Shown here piece by piece: positions 48,622 through 59,950 of a DNA stretch of 64,000 nt. The notes beneath the pieces were generated by a model, which saw only the letters and a program-made list of their open reading frames with translations, did no database searches and had not been told where the DNA came from. Positions within the stretch are counted from its first letter, which is position 1; each line of letters opens with the position of its first letter. This stretch comes from Hysterangium stoloniferum. Its lineage: Eukaryota > Basidiomycota > Agaricomycetes > Hysterangiales > Hysterangiaceae. The stretch is from NCBI GenBank assembly GCA_015178975.1, contig WHVD01000024.1, positions 1-64,000 of the forward strand. The letters run 5' to 3'. A program made the position numbers and the translations under genes.

Positions 48622-48629
48622 TATATAAA
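48622..48629 (+). promoter_or_regulatory. TATA-like box for the antisense gene
   Basis: A clear tatataaa lies 51 bp upstream of the ATG at 48680, outside the LTR. The gene therefore appears to have its own promoter within the element. Confidence 0.45.
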
Positions 48630-48679
48630 TTCGAAAAAATAGAAATTTCTTCTTCTTTATTACCCCCAACATCTATAGC

Positions 48680-49683
48680 ATGGGACCAAAGCCCATGCCA
48701 CGCAAGCCTATGCCAACCGCTGGGCCCTCCACGGGCAGTCAGTACTGGGCGCCGCTGTCCGCTGCCCAAATCTTGGCGCAGCGGGACGAGCAATGTCGAC
48801 AGCGAGAAGAGGCAGAGCGAGAAGCCCGGGAGGTCAAGGAGGCCCTGAATAGGGAATACCAGGCAGCCGTGGCCACGGAGGAAGAAGCTGTGAGGCAGAA
48901 GCAGAGGGAGGAGGAGGAGGCTGCGCGGGTGGATGCAGAGAAGGCCAGGGTGGCGGCAGAGAAAGCCCGGGTGGCTGTGGATAGAGCCGCGGTTGTTGCA
49001 GGAAAGGTAAGTCCCATAATTCAACTTGTCGTTTTTTTTTGACTTGGTGTTTTCAGCACAAGGCAGCGGAAGTCGAGTCCGAGTCCGAGGGGGAGTCAGA
49101 AAGCCCCAACAAAGTGAGTCTCAGGTCTGTGGGTATACCGTGGAGCTAACCGTATCAACAGAAAGCAAGGAAGGCAGCGCCAGTCCACCTACCGACTCGG
49201 AATGACCCGCGGTGTTCCGGTTGTAATGACTGGAACACTGAGTGTAATCAGAAGTCCAGCTGGGGCCCGGGCTGTTACCAGTGCATGCACCTCAAGGTGA
49301 GGTGCTCACTCGTTCACGAGCAGGCTGCGGGGTCTGGTTCATGGGAGAATGGCAGGTCAGATGGATACTCCGGTCTGGAGGAAGTTTTGGGACGGATCAC
49401 TGAGGGCATAGAAGCCCAGAACGAGTTGCTCCGGAAGAGCAACAAGGTCAGCGTTGTGATGGCGAACGATCTCTGTGCACTCCGTGGGGACCATTTTAGG
49501 TTCCTGATGGAGTATGCCAGCTTTGTATATGACAAGCTGGAGGATGGGAGTTCTGAGGAAGCCGGTTCAGATGAGGAGGAGGTGCCCGCGGAGCTACCCG
49601 AGGAGATGAATGAGGTGGGAAAGGCTGAGGTGGAAAAAGAGGCGGGGAAAAAAGATAGCCCCATCAATGTAGATGAAGAATAG
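48680..49683 (+). CDS. Zn(II)2Cys6-like protein with coiled-coil, carried antisense in the Gypsy element
   Basis: Three exons join in frame to 301 residues: 48680-49006, 49057-49113 and 49162-49683, with introns of 50 and 48 bp. Residues 25-105 are rich in Glu, Arg and Ala with heptad-like spacing, probably a coiled coil. Cysteines at 146, 149, 156, 166, 169 and 176 give C-x2-C-x6-C-x9-C-x2-C-x6-C, the exact binuclear zinc-cluster spacing of fungal transcription factors. A second helical region and a very acidic tail (EEAGSDEEEVPAELPEE) follow, which could act in transcription or bind histones. It is open, while the pol genes around it are full of stops. It runs opposite to gag-pol, between integrase/chromodomain and the 3' LTR. 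Captured host gene or element accessory gene; function unknown. Confidence 0.8.
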
Positions 49684-49799
49684 AAAATAGAACTTAATAA
49701 TAATTGAACATAAAAGTAAAGCGTGAAAAACATGAAAATAAAAGTCAAAGCCAAAGTCCACGGAGAGTCCACTTAAAGACTTGACAAGACATGTCAGAA

Positions 49800-52700
49800 C
49801 CTGTAAAAGCAAAGAGAGACATAGGGTGACAGGGAATAGTGAAAATGAGTCCAAACATAACACGGGGTCTGTGGAGTGTGGTCAGAGAGAAGATAATGGT
49901 CCAGGTTTGAGCGGGTAAGCTGTATGAAAGTCAGTAACGATTTCCATGGCATTACCGAGTTCCATGGCCAAAATCCATGAGGTTTCTTCATCGGTGCCCT
50001 CGTAACCCGCCCACTTGACCAAGTAAAACAGTTTACAAGTGCGTCGATGCTTATCATTTTTGAATCTAAAATCTGTGAGATTTCAAACTTGGGTTCTCCG
50101 TCAATGATGACAGGAGGAGGCGGAGATTGCATGCGATCCGGGATAGTGTTAGCAGTACAAGGTTCTAGTATAGAAACATGAAATACCGGGTGTACTGCAC
50201 GCATGCTATCCGGAAGCCGTAGAGTCCAAGAGACTGAACCTACTTGTGCAATAATTTCAAATGGACCTAAATATTTTTCAGCAAGCTTTTTTGATGGATG
50301 GGTAGTCCAGAAGAATTGAGCTTTGACATAAACACGGTCGCCAATCTTGAAGTTGGGTGGCAGGATCTGGTGTTTGTCCACTGAATGTTGGTATTGCTCT
50401 TGGGCAGACAATATTGCAGTCCGGAGTTCCTCATGGAGCTCGTGGAGGTCCGTGGTGAACTCTTGAGCGCAAACAGAGGCGAGATTTCATTCTGGATGTA
50501 CTGTAATATTTGGATTATATCCTTTATTTGCAAAGAATGGGGAAAAGCCAGTAGTGGCCGAAGGTGCATTGTTGTAAGCAAACTCTGTAAGTGGTAACAA
50601 GGATTTCCAATTGTCCTGTTGGTAGTTGCAATATACGCAGAGGTATTGTTCCAATGTCTGATTGACACGTTCAGTTTGTCCATCACCTTCCGGGTGATGT
50701 CCGGATGTGAAATGTAATGTCATGTCCAAGGATTTTCCGAGGGATCTAAAGAAGTGAGACATGAACTCTGATCCTCAATCGGAAGTCACGTGGGACGGAA
50801 CTCCATGCTTGGAAAATACATGGATAATGAAAAGTTCCGCTAACTGCACGGATGTAATTGTGTCATATGTAGGGATGAATATACCTTGTTTTGAGAATCT
50901 GTCAACAACGACTAGAATAGCAGAAAAGCCTTCGGAATCTGGTAGGTGTTCAATAAAATCCATAGAGATAGAATTCCATGGATATTCCGGTACCGGGAGT
51001 TGTTTCAAAAGGCCGTATGGCTTGTGTCACTGAGATTTCGAGTGGGGGCAAGTAGTGCAAGATTTACAATAGTGCTTAACGAATCCACAGAGTCCGGGCC
51101 AAGTATATTCTCTTCTTATTTATGATAGAGTTTTGTTGTACCCGAAATGTCCTGAGAGTGGATGATCATGTTTGTATTGAAGGATCCTGAGGCAGAGGCC
51201 ATCGGAGTCTGGTACATAGATGCGATCATCAAGTCTAATGAAACCATGTTGATGAAGAGACCACCGAGGTTGATCAGGGTCCACAGGATTGTCAAGGTGA
51301 GCTTTAGTGATTGGGTCTAGCGGAATTGCCGATAGAATATCTTGATGTAACTTCTCAATATCCATAATGATAATTCCACGGACAATGGGATTGACGAGGA
51401 AAGTTGCGCAGACTGATGCGGTAAGTTGTTGATTCGTGAAAATAGGTTTCAGGTTGTGCGGATTTACCATTGCATAGTCGTTGCTCCCCTCTTTAGGATA
51501 GACGTCCCATCGTCTAGTTAAAGCATCGGGTTTGCCGCCGAGACAGCCAGGTCGAAAGTGGATAATCATGTTGAAGGCAGATAGATATTCAGACCAGTGG
51601 GCCTGCCGGTGGGTCAAAAGTTTTGTGGTAGAAAAGTATTCCAGGTTTTTGTGATCTGTTACAACGTCAATAGGAGCTCCTGAACCTTCCAAATAGTGTT
51701 GCCACGCTTTGAACGCTGAAAAGATTGCCAGAAGTTCTTTATCATGAATGTCATAGTTGAGCTCTGCTCCGGTAAAAGTCCGGGACAGAAAAGCCACAGG
51801 GTGGACTTCTCCGTCGGAGTCCTGGATAGACAGAATGGCTCCAAGCGCATAGTCAGAGGCGTCCGTTTCAACAATGAGCGGGAAGTCTGGTTTCCAATGC
51901 GACAGAATAGGAGCTGTGGAAAAAGAATTTTTTAAAAGATTGAAAGCTTTTTGACACTTATCATTAAAATTCCATGGAGTACCCTTATGCGTAAGATGGG
52001 TAAGGGGTACCGTGATGTCGGAATATCCACAGATAAAACGTCTGTAAAAATTGGCAAAGCCGAGGAAGGATTGTATATCTTTAACTTTTCAGGGTTCAGG
52101 CCAATCTTTGATGACTTGCACTTTAGTTTCGTCCATTCAGAGTCCATCGGGTCCCGTCATGAAACCTATGTATTCCACGGAGTCCATGTCAAAAGTACAT
52201 TTTTTACCATTTGCAAATAAACCATGTTGTCTGAGCCTCCGGAGAACTTCACAGACTTGTTTGTCATGTTCCATGGGATTCTTGGAGTAGATAAGAATGT
52301 CGTCCAAGTAAACAATGACACATACATCAAGCATGTCAGAGAAAATGTCGTTGATAAAATGCTGAAAAACAGATGGAGCATTGGTGAGTCCAAAGGGGAT
52401 GACCAACCACTCGAAGGCCCCATAACGGGTTCTAAAAGTGGTTTTCCATTCATCGCCTGTGGTAATCCAGACCAAATGATAGGCGTGTTTGAGATCGATT
52501 TTGGTATAAATCCGGGCATTCCGTGGAGCATCGAGCAGGTCAGATATAAGTGGGAGTGGATATTTATCCTTCTTGGTGACAGCATTGAGTCCTCTAAAAT
52601 CAACACATAGTCGAAGAGATCCATCCTTTTTTCTGACAAACAGAACAGGTGCTCCAAAAGGAGACTTTGAGGGTTGAATAAAACCTATGGACAAATGTTC

Positions 52701-53738
52701 ATCCAGGAAATCGCGGATTGCAGATAGTTCCGTGGACGAGAGTGGGTAAATATGTCCTAGGGGTGGCTGGGCGCCATCTTCAAGATCGATTTTTAAGGCG
52801 TATTCTCTGTGAGGCGGAAGCCGGTCAGCTTTCCACTTGCTAAAAACATCCGCGAAGTCATGATATTTCTCTGGGACACCTTCTAGGTCAGTGGCTTGCT
52901 CAGATTCAGATACCGGGGTTGAAAAACGTCCAGTTGCTTCATCAATTTTTAAGTTGATAGTGAACGCCTGGGAACCATCCATTTTTGAAGCCCTAATAAA
53001 AGCTGCAGCATTAATCAGAGAAATGGACGGAGGTGCCGTGGGTTCTGGGGAAGCTATGGGTGCCGTAGGGATCACAGGAGTCCTTGAGACTGCAGGTGCC
53101 GGGAAGGCCATGGGTGCCGTGGAGGCTGAGACAGGCGCAGTTTCCTCGGCTGCCGCGGGAGTCCGGAATGTTATACTGTTAGCTATCCAGTCAATCAATG
53201 GATTGTAGCAGGTAAGCCAGTTATGTCCTAGGACCACTGAGCAACTTGAGTCTAACTGGGTCACATAGAAAGTGACCAATTGAGATGTTCCACAAGGGAA
53301 ACTGATGGGTAAATCACAAGCTTGGGTAACAACCAAATTACTTGTGCCATCGAAGAGGCGGAGACTGACGATATTTATCGAATAAGTTGACAAAGAATTT
53401 TTTTGCATGAATTTTGTATCTAAAAAACAATGAGTTGAGCCGGAATCTATAAGAGCTGAAAAAATGAATTTCGGGATCATATTTGACATAAGTTTAACGA
53501 AAAATGAATCAGAATGTGAAAGAGTGGATGCGTTGAGGTGAGTAAACTCTTGAATGCGCGGAGAGGCAACGCAACCCCCAACCTGTGTGGAGTCGGCGGG
53601 GTTGCTTACTCTTTTTTTGAATCGGCAGCCGGTTTGTCCTTCGACGGGGTTTCCGTGGAGGCTTTGGCTGATTGACCCTTTGAAGAGTTTGCTTTTGCCA
53701 GTGGACATTCCGGGACTCGATGACTGGGTTTCCCGCAC
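49800..53738 (-). pseudogene. Gypsy pol (protease, RT, RNase H, integrase, chromodomain remnant)
   Basis: Order on the minus strand: protease with FSALIDSGSTHCFLD (near 53450), RT with LCVDFRGLNAVTKKDKYPLP and VIVYLDDILIYSK (YLDD), RNase H with FLSRTFTGAELNYDIHDKEL and VTDHKNLEYFST, integrase with WNSISMDFIEHLPDSEG and HHPEGDGQTERVNQ, then a C-terminal module ending in a chromodomain-like FYLVKWAGYEGTDEETSWIL. Breaks: stops at 52137-52139 (TGA), about 51120 (TAA), about 51030 (TGA), 50775-50777 (TGA, before GSEF) and near 50488 (TGA, after HPE), and a one-base loss in an A run near 50060 just before the chromodomain. Each stop fits a C-to-T change in CGA or CAA. Confidence 0.9.
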
Positions 53739-54898
53739 AAGAGACAGAGGTTGTTGTCCATATGACGTTGTCTTTCCTGTGGGGTCAATTTGCCATCGGG
53801 TCCGAGTTTGCCTGAGAGGTCAGGTTTTCCGGCTTGCTTGCCGGACTGTTGACCCTTGTTATTGTCCTTGTTGTCCTTATTGTTGTTGTTGTTTGAAGAC
53901 TTTTTATTGTTCTTCTTGTCCGATTGCGTGGAGTTCTGGTTGCTGGTTGACAAATTATTGTTGTTGTTTTTATTGGCCGTGGACTTGTTTACTTTGTGGG
54001 TGGAGGTCTTGCGGGCAACTTCCACGTGACATTCCCAATAACGTGCATCCGCGTTTTGAGCTTTGAGGCGCATACGGGACAGGGTTTTTGGCTTGCCATC
54101 TTCTCCTTTCGAGACTTTGTCTTTAAGGTGGGACGGCAGACCGGTGTAGAATTGGTGGCGGAGAGCGGGATTGCCCCACTGACAGCGAGCTGCAAGATTA
54201 TTGAATTGGACGATGTAGTCCATGATGCGCTGCGTGTCCTTCATATGAAGATTTGTGAGACTATTCTCAGCTTCTCCTGTCAGGTCATATGGGCCGAAGT
54301 TGGTTTCAAGCTCCTCAACAAAAGCCTCCCAATTTTCGAGCCAGAGTGGCTCTTCCTTGGAAATTCCGCTAAAAGCCGGTTCAAACCATTTCAATGCGGA
54401 TCCCGACAAATATGAAAGTGCATAGTTGACTTTTCGGGAGTCCATGGAGAATGCAGCAGCACGATCACGGAAATTGAAGCGACATTGCATGAGGAAAGTA
54501 GAGAGTTTGTTTGGGTTGGAACCTGTGAAGGGTTCCAGAGCATTGACTTTTGACCGTGGAGGTTCTTGTTCCTTTTTCTTTTGTTCTTCGAGCAGGTGTG
54601 TCATGAATTTATCTATAGTACCTGCTAAAAACTCAGTAGTAGGATCCCTCGAGTGCGGTCATTCGATAGGCAGAGAATTTTCGGGAGGAATTTCGACACC
54701 TTTGCCCTTGTCGGGGGCCATGGATTCGTCCAAGTGCTTGGATTCATCCTGGTTTTCCGGGACTTCTTCGATACAGGCTTCTTCCATGGGTTCCAACTGG
54801 TTCGCAAGTGTCTGACTGGTATACAGAGTTAATGGGGAATGAAGAGTCGACGGTCCAGGTAATGATGACTGTGTGCGTGTACTTCTTCTTGGTGGCAT
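53606..54898 (-). pseudogene. Gypsy gag with CCHC zinc knuckle, one stop
   Basis: Gag forms the particle that packages element RNA. The frame starts MPPRRSTRTQSSLPG at 54898 and continues for about 430 codons apart from one TGA at 54659-54661, which would be Arg if the codon had been CGA. The core has LSYLSGSALKWFEPAF and DYIVQFNNLAARCQWG. The knuckle is C-LL-C-GKPS-H-RVPE-C near the end. A long Asn/Lys run (NNNNKDNKDNN) precedes it. The 3' end overlaps the start of the pol frame. Confidence 0.88.
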
Positions 54899-54934
54899 AA
54901 TGAAAACAATCTGTGAGTATTAGTCAGAAAATAC

Positions 54935-55746
54935 TGTTAGGATACACACACAGGCCGGGTTTCCAGAGAAACCCGCAGGATATCTGGTAGGACTTGGCTT
55001 CAGCTTATAGGCTGCACCCTCGCTAGATCGTGTTGTCCAATTTCGAACAGGCGGACGGGGATCCCGGGGAGTCCGGGCAGGGTTCGTGGGTCGTAGGTCG
55101 GAGGTCGTGGGTCATGAGTCGAGTTGGTTGAGAGAGATAGATGCGCCGGAGCCTGTGGGCTCTGACTAGTGTGAGCAATGTGAATCAAGCAAGGGTTTAG
55201 AGCGGAAAATGTTATTAGATTACTGGGGGGAATCTAAGCTAATTTTCTGACTGGATTGTATGTACAACATCTGCCAGTTTATATAGACCATGGAGTGAAT
55301 GACATACCAAATCCAGTAATGACAAAACGAAACTAACAAAACATAAAACAGGAATAGTAAACACCAAATTGGTGTTAGGAATGGGATGGAACGGAGCGGA
55401 GTCCGAATCATGACAAAGCATAACCCATAACGGGAAATGGAGTGGGAGTGGAGTCCTAAATCGTGACAGGTCATTTGACTAAAATGGGAACGGGGCTCGA
55501 TTAGAGCGGTGATGGGATTCTGAGTGGGGTCCGGTGACTGATGCGTGGGACGAAGACGGACATAGACAGAGACGGAGTCTGGGGGAAGTCCAGTGACTGA
55601 TATGTGTCGTAATGAGGTCGAACGTAATGAGTCTTGATGTAATGGAGTCCGGGCGGGAAATCCTATAAACAGACAATTGGTGCTTGTAGCGCGTGGGGGT
55701 GTACGGGTTAGTGCCCGGAGTCCGGCGGGATTGTCCGGTTGTAACA
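54935..55746 (-). repeat. Gypsy 5' LTR (812 bp)
   Basis: It starts TGTTAGGATACACACAC and ends GGTTGTAACA on the plus strand. It is 23 bp longer than its partner, partly because of a small repeat of gtcgtaggtcggaggtcgtg type near 55090. Confidence 0.92.
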
Positions 55747-56019
55747 AAAGGCAAAGGAATGGTTTGAAAAGCATGGAATGACTGTCCTACCATGGCCTGC
55801 CCAGTCCCCAGACCTCAATCCAATTGAGCATCTATGGGATTACTTGAAGAGAAAGCTGGGACAGTATGCTACTGCACCAGTGGGATTATAGAGTTGTGGG
55901 AGAGGATAGAGAAGGAGTGGGAGGATATACCAGCTTCTGAGTTTCAGAAGTTAATTGAAAGCATGCCAAGAAGGATTGAGGCAGTAATAAAGGCCAAGGG
56001 AGGGTATACCAAGTATTAA
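55747..56019 (+). pseudogene. Tc1/mariner transposase, C-terminal part
   Basis: Reading continues after the target duplication: [35 protein letters not shown] with the last catalytic Glu, then ELWERIEKEWEDIP and IESMPRRIEAVIKAKGGYTK followed by the terminal Tyr and TAA. This end is typical of Tc1-type enzymes. A short shift lies between [10 protein letters not shown] and IIELWER. Confidence 0.9.
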
Positions 56020-56054
56020 AATGTAGCATATGTATATTGCATCATAATCATCAG

Positions 56055-56389
56055 TGTAAGGGTACACATTGTGGATGCCTACCCCACTTACCTAGCTAGT
56101 TAGTGCCTACGAGTACACTAGCATAGTGTGCACTTTCTGATTATCACTTCACTCACCTGATTTGTAGTTTAGAGTTCAACTATGATAGATGACTTCTGAT
56201 TACGATTGATGGATGTAATCCATCGATCCGTAAGATGGCTCCGGCACTTACCATAGTAGACTGCTATATTTAGTGTATCCTACACCCTATGGGGTATTTA
56301 GGAGTAGCTAGCTCTGTACTTTCACTAGCTTGTTATTGACTAGGGGTTCTGCCTTATCCTTTGTCTGAGAGTGATCTTTTCCCCTGACA
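56055..56389. mobile_element. Solo LTR in the mariner right inverted repeat
   Basis: A block of 335 bp starts TGTAAGGGTACAC and ends CCCCTGACA. It is flanked by the perfect 5-bp duplication ATCAG (56050-56054 and 56390-56394). The interrupted sequence rejoins exactly as expected from the left inverted repeat near 46780-46800. It is unrelated to the large Gypsy LTR. Confidence 0.9.
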
Positions 56390-56604
56390 ATCAGCAACAA
56401 AACCTTTTCAATGAGCAGGCTGGACTAAACTATTTTTAGCATGCCTAAAAATGTATATTATGTAATAATATTCTAGGCCATGATTTTACACATGTTTAGT
56501 TATATACTGTGTTTTCCCGAGATTATTCGCTATTTTTTCTCCCCTGGTAGCAGCCTGCCAATATGCAAATGCCAAACATTGAAAAGGTTTTGTGAGTCAC
56601 TGTA

Positions 56605-57052
56605 TATAAGGATGATATATGTATCATAGTCTTTATCCATTTGTAACAAGTTAAATGTACCTACTCTGTCAAATGGAAAATAATTTGGTCTAAGAACAGC
56701 ACCTGATTTATTTCAACACAAATGGATCATGGTTAGCTACCATTCACCAAAGCTACATAGGTGCTGTTGTGGACCACCTTTAATCCCATTGCACAAACTG
56801 CCATTCCACACATTATCATTCACTGTGTGTGAGAGGTATGGCAAAATATACTCAGGAAATATAGTCTGGATGAGCTCATACTATATTTCCATTATTATTT
56901 CTACTTTCTCTCTATTTTATTACACATATAATTAGTTCAACAACCTATGTATTCAGTACATCAACTCTTGTGGGCATATACACGCCAGACTTATCTATTC
57001 TAGCACCCGTAGTTAGAACTCAGACACTTTTTACCCCGCAACCACGACTTAG
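56605..57052. other. No gene seen
   Basis: AT-rich sequence between the mariner end and the Copia remnant. It might include an eroded Copia LTR or leader, but I see no matching second copy. Confidence 0.35.
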
Positions 57053-59950
57053 ATGACGAGACATGACAATGATCAATGCACCCACATGGACCTACTCAAA
57101 GATTTCGAGGAGCCTACACACCAAAATCAGAACCATCAGGTCAAGGCCATCATGCATGGAAACTGTCAATGTATACCTATGTATTCAATCAGCAGCAATG
57201 AAGGTATGACTGAGAGGGATGCTAGTGTCAAGTGTTCAACTGAACTGTCACATCAAGAAATATTTTTTTTTTTGATGCTGCATATTGTCCATTGCTTATC
57301 ACACATCATATCCACACCACAACACCTATTCATATTAACATCACATAACAGCAGTTCTTACAATCCATGTTTATCATTGCACATCACTTACAATGCTATC
57401 TCAGACACCAGCCTCCTCAATGCTGAGAACACACTCCATACAATTCAACACATCAATGGTGCAGACTTGGCAGCCCATTTTGCAGGCCTCTGGGAAGCCT
57501 GGGAGAAAGCTACTGCACAAGAAAGCAAAACAAATGATTCTGACTTCTGTATTATAATATTAGGATCAATGCCTGAGAAATGGTTGATTTACATAAACAT
57601 ACTCTACAAACAAAAATCTTCAGCAGAGCAGAAGTTATCACAAAACTCACCATGCATGATGCTACACTAGCATGTCATAGAAAAACAACACCCCAGAGAA
57701 TGCAGACACTTGCCACAGCACAATCAGAGGCTACAAAAAGCTCACTCAAAGCTCAAATCCATCCTGCCAAAGGATAGGACAAACTGTTGATAAGTGTTTT
57801 AAGCCTGGTGAGAATGGAGGGCAGTACCTAGATTGGTGGAAGAAAAAGGGTAATGTTAGCATGAGTGGAAATTGTTAGGACTGGAAAACCCACCAGGACC
57901 TGGACCCCACCCTATATGCACCCAACTCTCTATATTGTACCCAAGGTACAGTTACAACTGGAGTACCCACTGGGTCCTGCACATCACCCTATATGCACCA
58001 GTCGTCAGACTCTGCTGGACCCACATGTCAACCTGTCTATATCTGACACTGTGTCTCATGTACCAGTCATTGGACTCCACTGGACCTGCATTTCAACCTG
58101 TTTATACCTGACTCTCTGTGCTGGTCACTGGACTCTGACCTGACTCCCAGAACCCCTCTAACAGAGCATAGAACCCCACTCCCATTATGCTCAAATGACC
58201 TGTCATGATTTGTCCTCTGCTTCTATTTCATTCCCTCTCTACTCACCAGGTTACAGTTAACTGGAAAACCTGCCAGACTCTGGACTCCACCCTATATACA
58301 CCCAACACTCTGTATCTCATGGACCAGTCACTGGACCCCCAGCCAGACTCTCAAGAACCCCTCTAACAGAGCCCCATTCCTATTATGGTCAAATGACCTG
58401 TCATGATTCATTCTCCGCTTCCATTCCATCCCATCCTGAATTCCCAGTTTAGTATTTACTTGTTTCATTTTATCTCGCTTAATTGTTCTGCCCCTCATGA
58501 TTACCAGATTTGGTATTATTACATTCTACAGTCTATATAAGTCTTCCATACTCATGTACTTACAATCCAGCTTAAATCTTGAACTAGTTATACCCCAAAT
58601 ACATCCTGATCCAGTCTCGACTCTTCTTGTCTGTCTGTATGCTCAATTTCTGGAACTCCCACAGGAACTCCAGAATCTACATCTTCAGTAGGTGTTCTGT
58701 CAGCTTGAAATATGGACACCTGAATGAGTGCATGAGGGTGCAGCACATAAGCTGAAGCCAAGTCCATCCTGCACTCCTTGGTAATGTTTCTGATACTCCC
58801 TGTACTAATCCCCGGAAACTCCCTGGACTATTACCTGGGGACTCCATGGGATATTACCAGGTAGTGTCCAGAATATTACCAGGAAATCTGCCTGGGTCAA
58901 TATCCACCCAAAAACTTAACAGAAATAGTGGAAACACCTCAGCTACCTCACCAGTGCTGAAACCTGTGGGCCAAATGACTACAGAAAATGTCACACTTGT
59001 ATCTCCAGAGCCAGTAATCAGTACCACCACAAGTAAATTCTACACATTTATGACTAAAGTTATCCAACCACCCATGCTGGGAATCATCACATATATTGAT
59101 TCTGCTGCAAGTGTCCATTGTTTTGTTGATATAAATGATTTCTGTACTTACACCACCCTCACCAAGAAGAGTGGTATGTATAACAGTGACCACAGGAGGA
59201 ACTTTTAATATAGCTGGAATGGGGACTGTCAGGAAACAAGTATTATTTCAGGGATGCACAATTGACATAATCTTTGAGAATGCACTACACACCCTGGGCT
59301 TATCTCATAACTTGATGTCCACAGGGTATTTAGATAATGCAGGCTGCCATTCTGTTTTTGGAGGCAGGAGAGTTGTCTTCATAGACAAGATCAAGAAGCC
59401 TTTCATGTGTGGGAAGGAGAAGATACAATGTATGAGGTGGACTTTCTTTCAACAACAATAGACCCCACCAAAGCCAATGTCCTGAAACATTGGGAGACAC
59501 TGGACAGACAATTGCAAAAGTCAATATTGCAATAGCCTATCCTGCCAAATCACATGTAAAACCAAAGAATATAGATACCTAGTATTGATGCCTCAGACAT
59601 ATTGTGCATCAAACAATTGAACAAATGCATTGGGGCTGCATTGTAAAAGGGCTCAACATCACAACCTTAGACCCAGAACCAGGTGCATGTGAAGACTGTA
59701 TTATGGGAAAGTATACCTGGTGCCCTTTCCATACTAATGACCACTGAGAAACTGAAGTCAGTGAATGATTACATATATATATAGATTTGTGGGGACCATC
59801 ACATACCAAATCAGTCAATGGGAAGTCCTACATAATGTCCATCATTGATTCTGGGCATGTTGGGATTATTTCCTTACTGATAAACAAGCAGAAATGGCTC
59901 TTGACACAATAAAACAGAAATCACATTACAGCTATTTGCATTATGTAAGG
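57053..59950 (+). mobile_element. Decayed Ty1/Copia element (gag, protease, integrase start), split by a solo LTR
   Basis: Gag-like sequence near 57430-57780 reads INGADLAAHFAGLWEAW, DSDFCIIILGSMPEKWL and SSAEVITKLTMHDATLA. After the inserted LTR it resumes with a protease-like YIDSAASVHCFVD (59094) and LSHNLMSTGYLDNAG, typical of Copia. Then come GAG-pre-integrase remnants and ICGDHHIPNQSMGS in place of the integrase DLWGP motif, with several stops. No reverse transcriptase is found, so the 3' half is lost or beyond recognition. A long A/T run shift at 57269 is one of many lesions. Confidence 0.7.
57873..58921. mobile_element. Long solo LTR (1049 bp) inside the Copia gag-pol junction
   Basis: It starts TGTTAGGACTGG and ends AAACTTAACA, with perfect flanking duplication GAAAT (57868-57872 and 58922-58926). 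Coding sequence joins across it as MSGN then SGNTSATSPVLK. Its 3' part (about 58360-58780) is a diverged relative of the large Gypsy LTR, sharing ggtcaaatgacctgtcatga. A region beginning ctggaaaaccc(a/t)gcca-like at 57885 and 58260 is internally repeated. Confidence 0.85.

Larger units (their letters stand above)
47681..55746 (-). mobile_element. Full-length Ty3/Gypsy LTR retrotransposon (chromovirus-like) carrying an antisense gene
   Basis: The element is bounded by LTRs at 47681-48469 and 54935-55746 and flanked by a perfect 5-bp target duplication AAAGG (47676-47680 and 55747-55751). Gag-pol runs on the minus strand: gag, protease, reverse transcriptase, RNase H, integrase, and a chromodomain-like tail. 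A separate three-exon gene runs the opposite way between the pol end and the 3' LTR. The polypurine tract before the 3' LTR reads aaagggagggta on the element's strand. The sequence after the 5' LTR does not show an obvious tRNA-complementary TGG start. Gag-pol is dead through several stops and a frameshift. Confidence 0.93.
46594..56602 (+). mobile_element. Tc1/mariner element, split by two later insertions
   Basis: Long terminal inverted repeats of about 220-240 bp begin cagtgactcacaaaaccttt at 46594 and end with its inverse at 56602. The right flank is TA; the left flank reads tg, consistent with a mutated TA. Inside is a transposase pseudogene on the plus strand. Two later elements sit within: a Gypsy retrotransposon (47681-55746) in the transposase and a solo LTR (56055-56389) in the right inverted repeat. 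Without them the element would be about 1.6 kb, a normal size. Confidence 0.9.

Noticed and set aside
53880-53990. Repeated trinucleotide tract taken for a microsatellite or CRISPR-like array
   Set aside because: It is the Asn/Lys-coding tract of gag. There are no spaced direct repeats.
53554-54066. Plus-strand open stretch of 170 codons, rich in Cys
   Set aside because: It is the antisense of the Gypsy gag zinc-knuckle and Asn/Lys region. Its Cys and Tyr runs come from reversed Asn/Lys codons.
54900-54934. Possible tRNA primer-binding site after the Gypsy 5' LTR
   Set aside because: The sequence beside the LTR (gtattttctgactaatac on the element's strand) does not start with TGG or match a tRNA 3' end known to me. 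Self-priming is possible but unsupported.
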